This document shows positions 63,777 through 64,000 of a DNA stretch of 64,000 bases, piece after piece. Under the pieces are notes generated by a model, which was given only the letters and a program-made list of their open reading frames with translations, was not told where the DNA came from and searched no databases. This DNA is from Ralstonia sp. RRA (GTDB lineage Bacteria > Pseudomonadota > Gammaproteobacteria > Burkholderiales > Burkholderiaceae), in the NCBI RefSeq assembly GCF_037023145.1, contig NZ_CP146091.1, positions 2,852,001 through 2,916,000 on the forward strand, written 5' to 3'. The first letter of the stretch is position 1. Each line of letters begins with the position of its first letter. The position numbers and the translations under genes are program-made.

Positions 63777-64000
63777 TGTCTTCTGCCCCCTTTCCGCCCT
63801 CCAACCCGCCGGGCCAACCTGAGGCCGTGACGCTCGAAGCCGGGCAGACCGCTCAAGTCCGCCGCCCGACCGCACGCTTCATGTTCGGCCATCCGGCGCG
63901 CATCCTGGCGCTGGGGTTCGGCTCGGGTCTGTCGCCCATCCTGCCGGGCACGATGGGGACGCTGTACGCGTGGCTGATCTACGTTGTCCTGGCCCGCTGG
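63773..64000 (+). CDS. pgpA: Phosphatidylglycerophosphatase A, 5-prime part
   Basis: The first 76 codons of the gene lie in the window and the frame is open at the edge. After a Pro-rich N-terminus, the segment PARILALGFGSGLSPILPGTMGTLYAWLIYVVLARW is the membrane-embedded PgpA signature with the SGLSP-PGT-GTL active-site pattern. It makes phosphatidylglycerol for the membrane. The ATG at 63773 overlaps the thiL stop. Confidence 0.88.
   Translation, partial: MMSSAPFPPSNPPGQPEAVTLEAGQTAQVRRPTARFMFGHPARILALGFGSGLSPILPGTMGTLYAWLIYVVLARW

Overview
The window is high-GC, densely coded DNA from a betaproteobacterium, almost certainly the genus Ralstonia. The strongest genus evidence is the pair of a phcBSRQ operon and a phcA regulator encoded beside gapA and tkt, plus fur/bamE, leuS-lptE-holA-proA and a panD gene embedded in a pnt operon. 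The species cannot be decided from this sequence. I see no rRNA, tRNA, CRISPR array, prophage or insertion sequence.

Layout. 0.4-4.4 kb: a three-gene operon for a molybdenum/Fe-S/cytochrome c dehydrogenase. 4.4-6.4 kb: two YceI proteins and a cytochrome b561. 6.6-8.8 kb: purB and a divergent glutathione S-transferase. 8.9-13.2 kb: a YfcC-type carrier, an IclR regulator and an N-formylglutamate amidohydrolase, divergent from a porin, with matched IclR-type operators in front of both transcription units. 13.3-20 kb: FMN glutamate synthase-like protein, mnmA and a NUDIX enzyme, and a TonB siderophore receptor paired with a membrane acyltransferase. 20.1-23.6 kb: pntAA-panD-pntAB-pntB. 23.8-30.4 kb: an unusual receiver-domain protein, then phcB-phcS-phcR-phcQ. 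30.4-39.7 kb: a minus-strand housekeeping run (RNA methyltransferase, hemJ, proA, holA, lptE, leuS, dapB, bamE), then divergent fur. 40.4-44.8 kb: phcA, gapA, tkt. 45-55.5 kb: a ten-gene minus-strand sugar locus (dgoD, dgoA, SDR dehydrogenase, mutarotase, lactonase, AraHGF-type ABC transporter, dgoK, porin) with a divergent LysR regulator. 55.7-64 kb: VOC protein, rsmE, YidB, a secreted RNase with its barstar-like partner, maeB, thiL and the start of pgpA.

How the genes work together. PhcB makes the 3-hydroxy fatty acid methyl ester signal, PhcS senses it, PhcR and PhcQ relay it, and PhcA is the LysR-type output regulator, so a whole cell-density circuit lies between 25.5 and 41.4 kb. The sugar locus encodes uptake (porin and AraFGH) and every step of the oxidative De Ley-Doudoroff route (mutarotation, dehydrogenation, lactone hydrolysis, dehydration, phosphorylation, aldol cleavage). 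Non-coding structures that stand out are four DnaA-box 9-mers at exact 13-bp spacing (53200-53247), a degenerate tandem array of 42-43 bp period (51898-52150), the mirrored three-half-site IclR operators (11976-12002 and 12152-12178), a 9-bp LysR-type inverted repeat (55622-55661) and a long leader in front of phcB.
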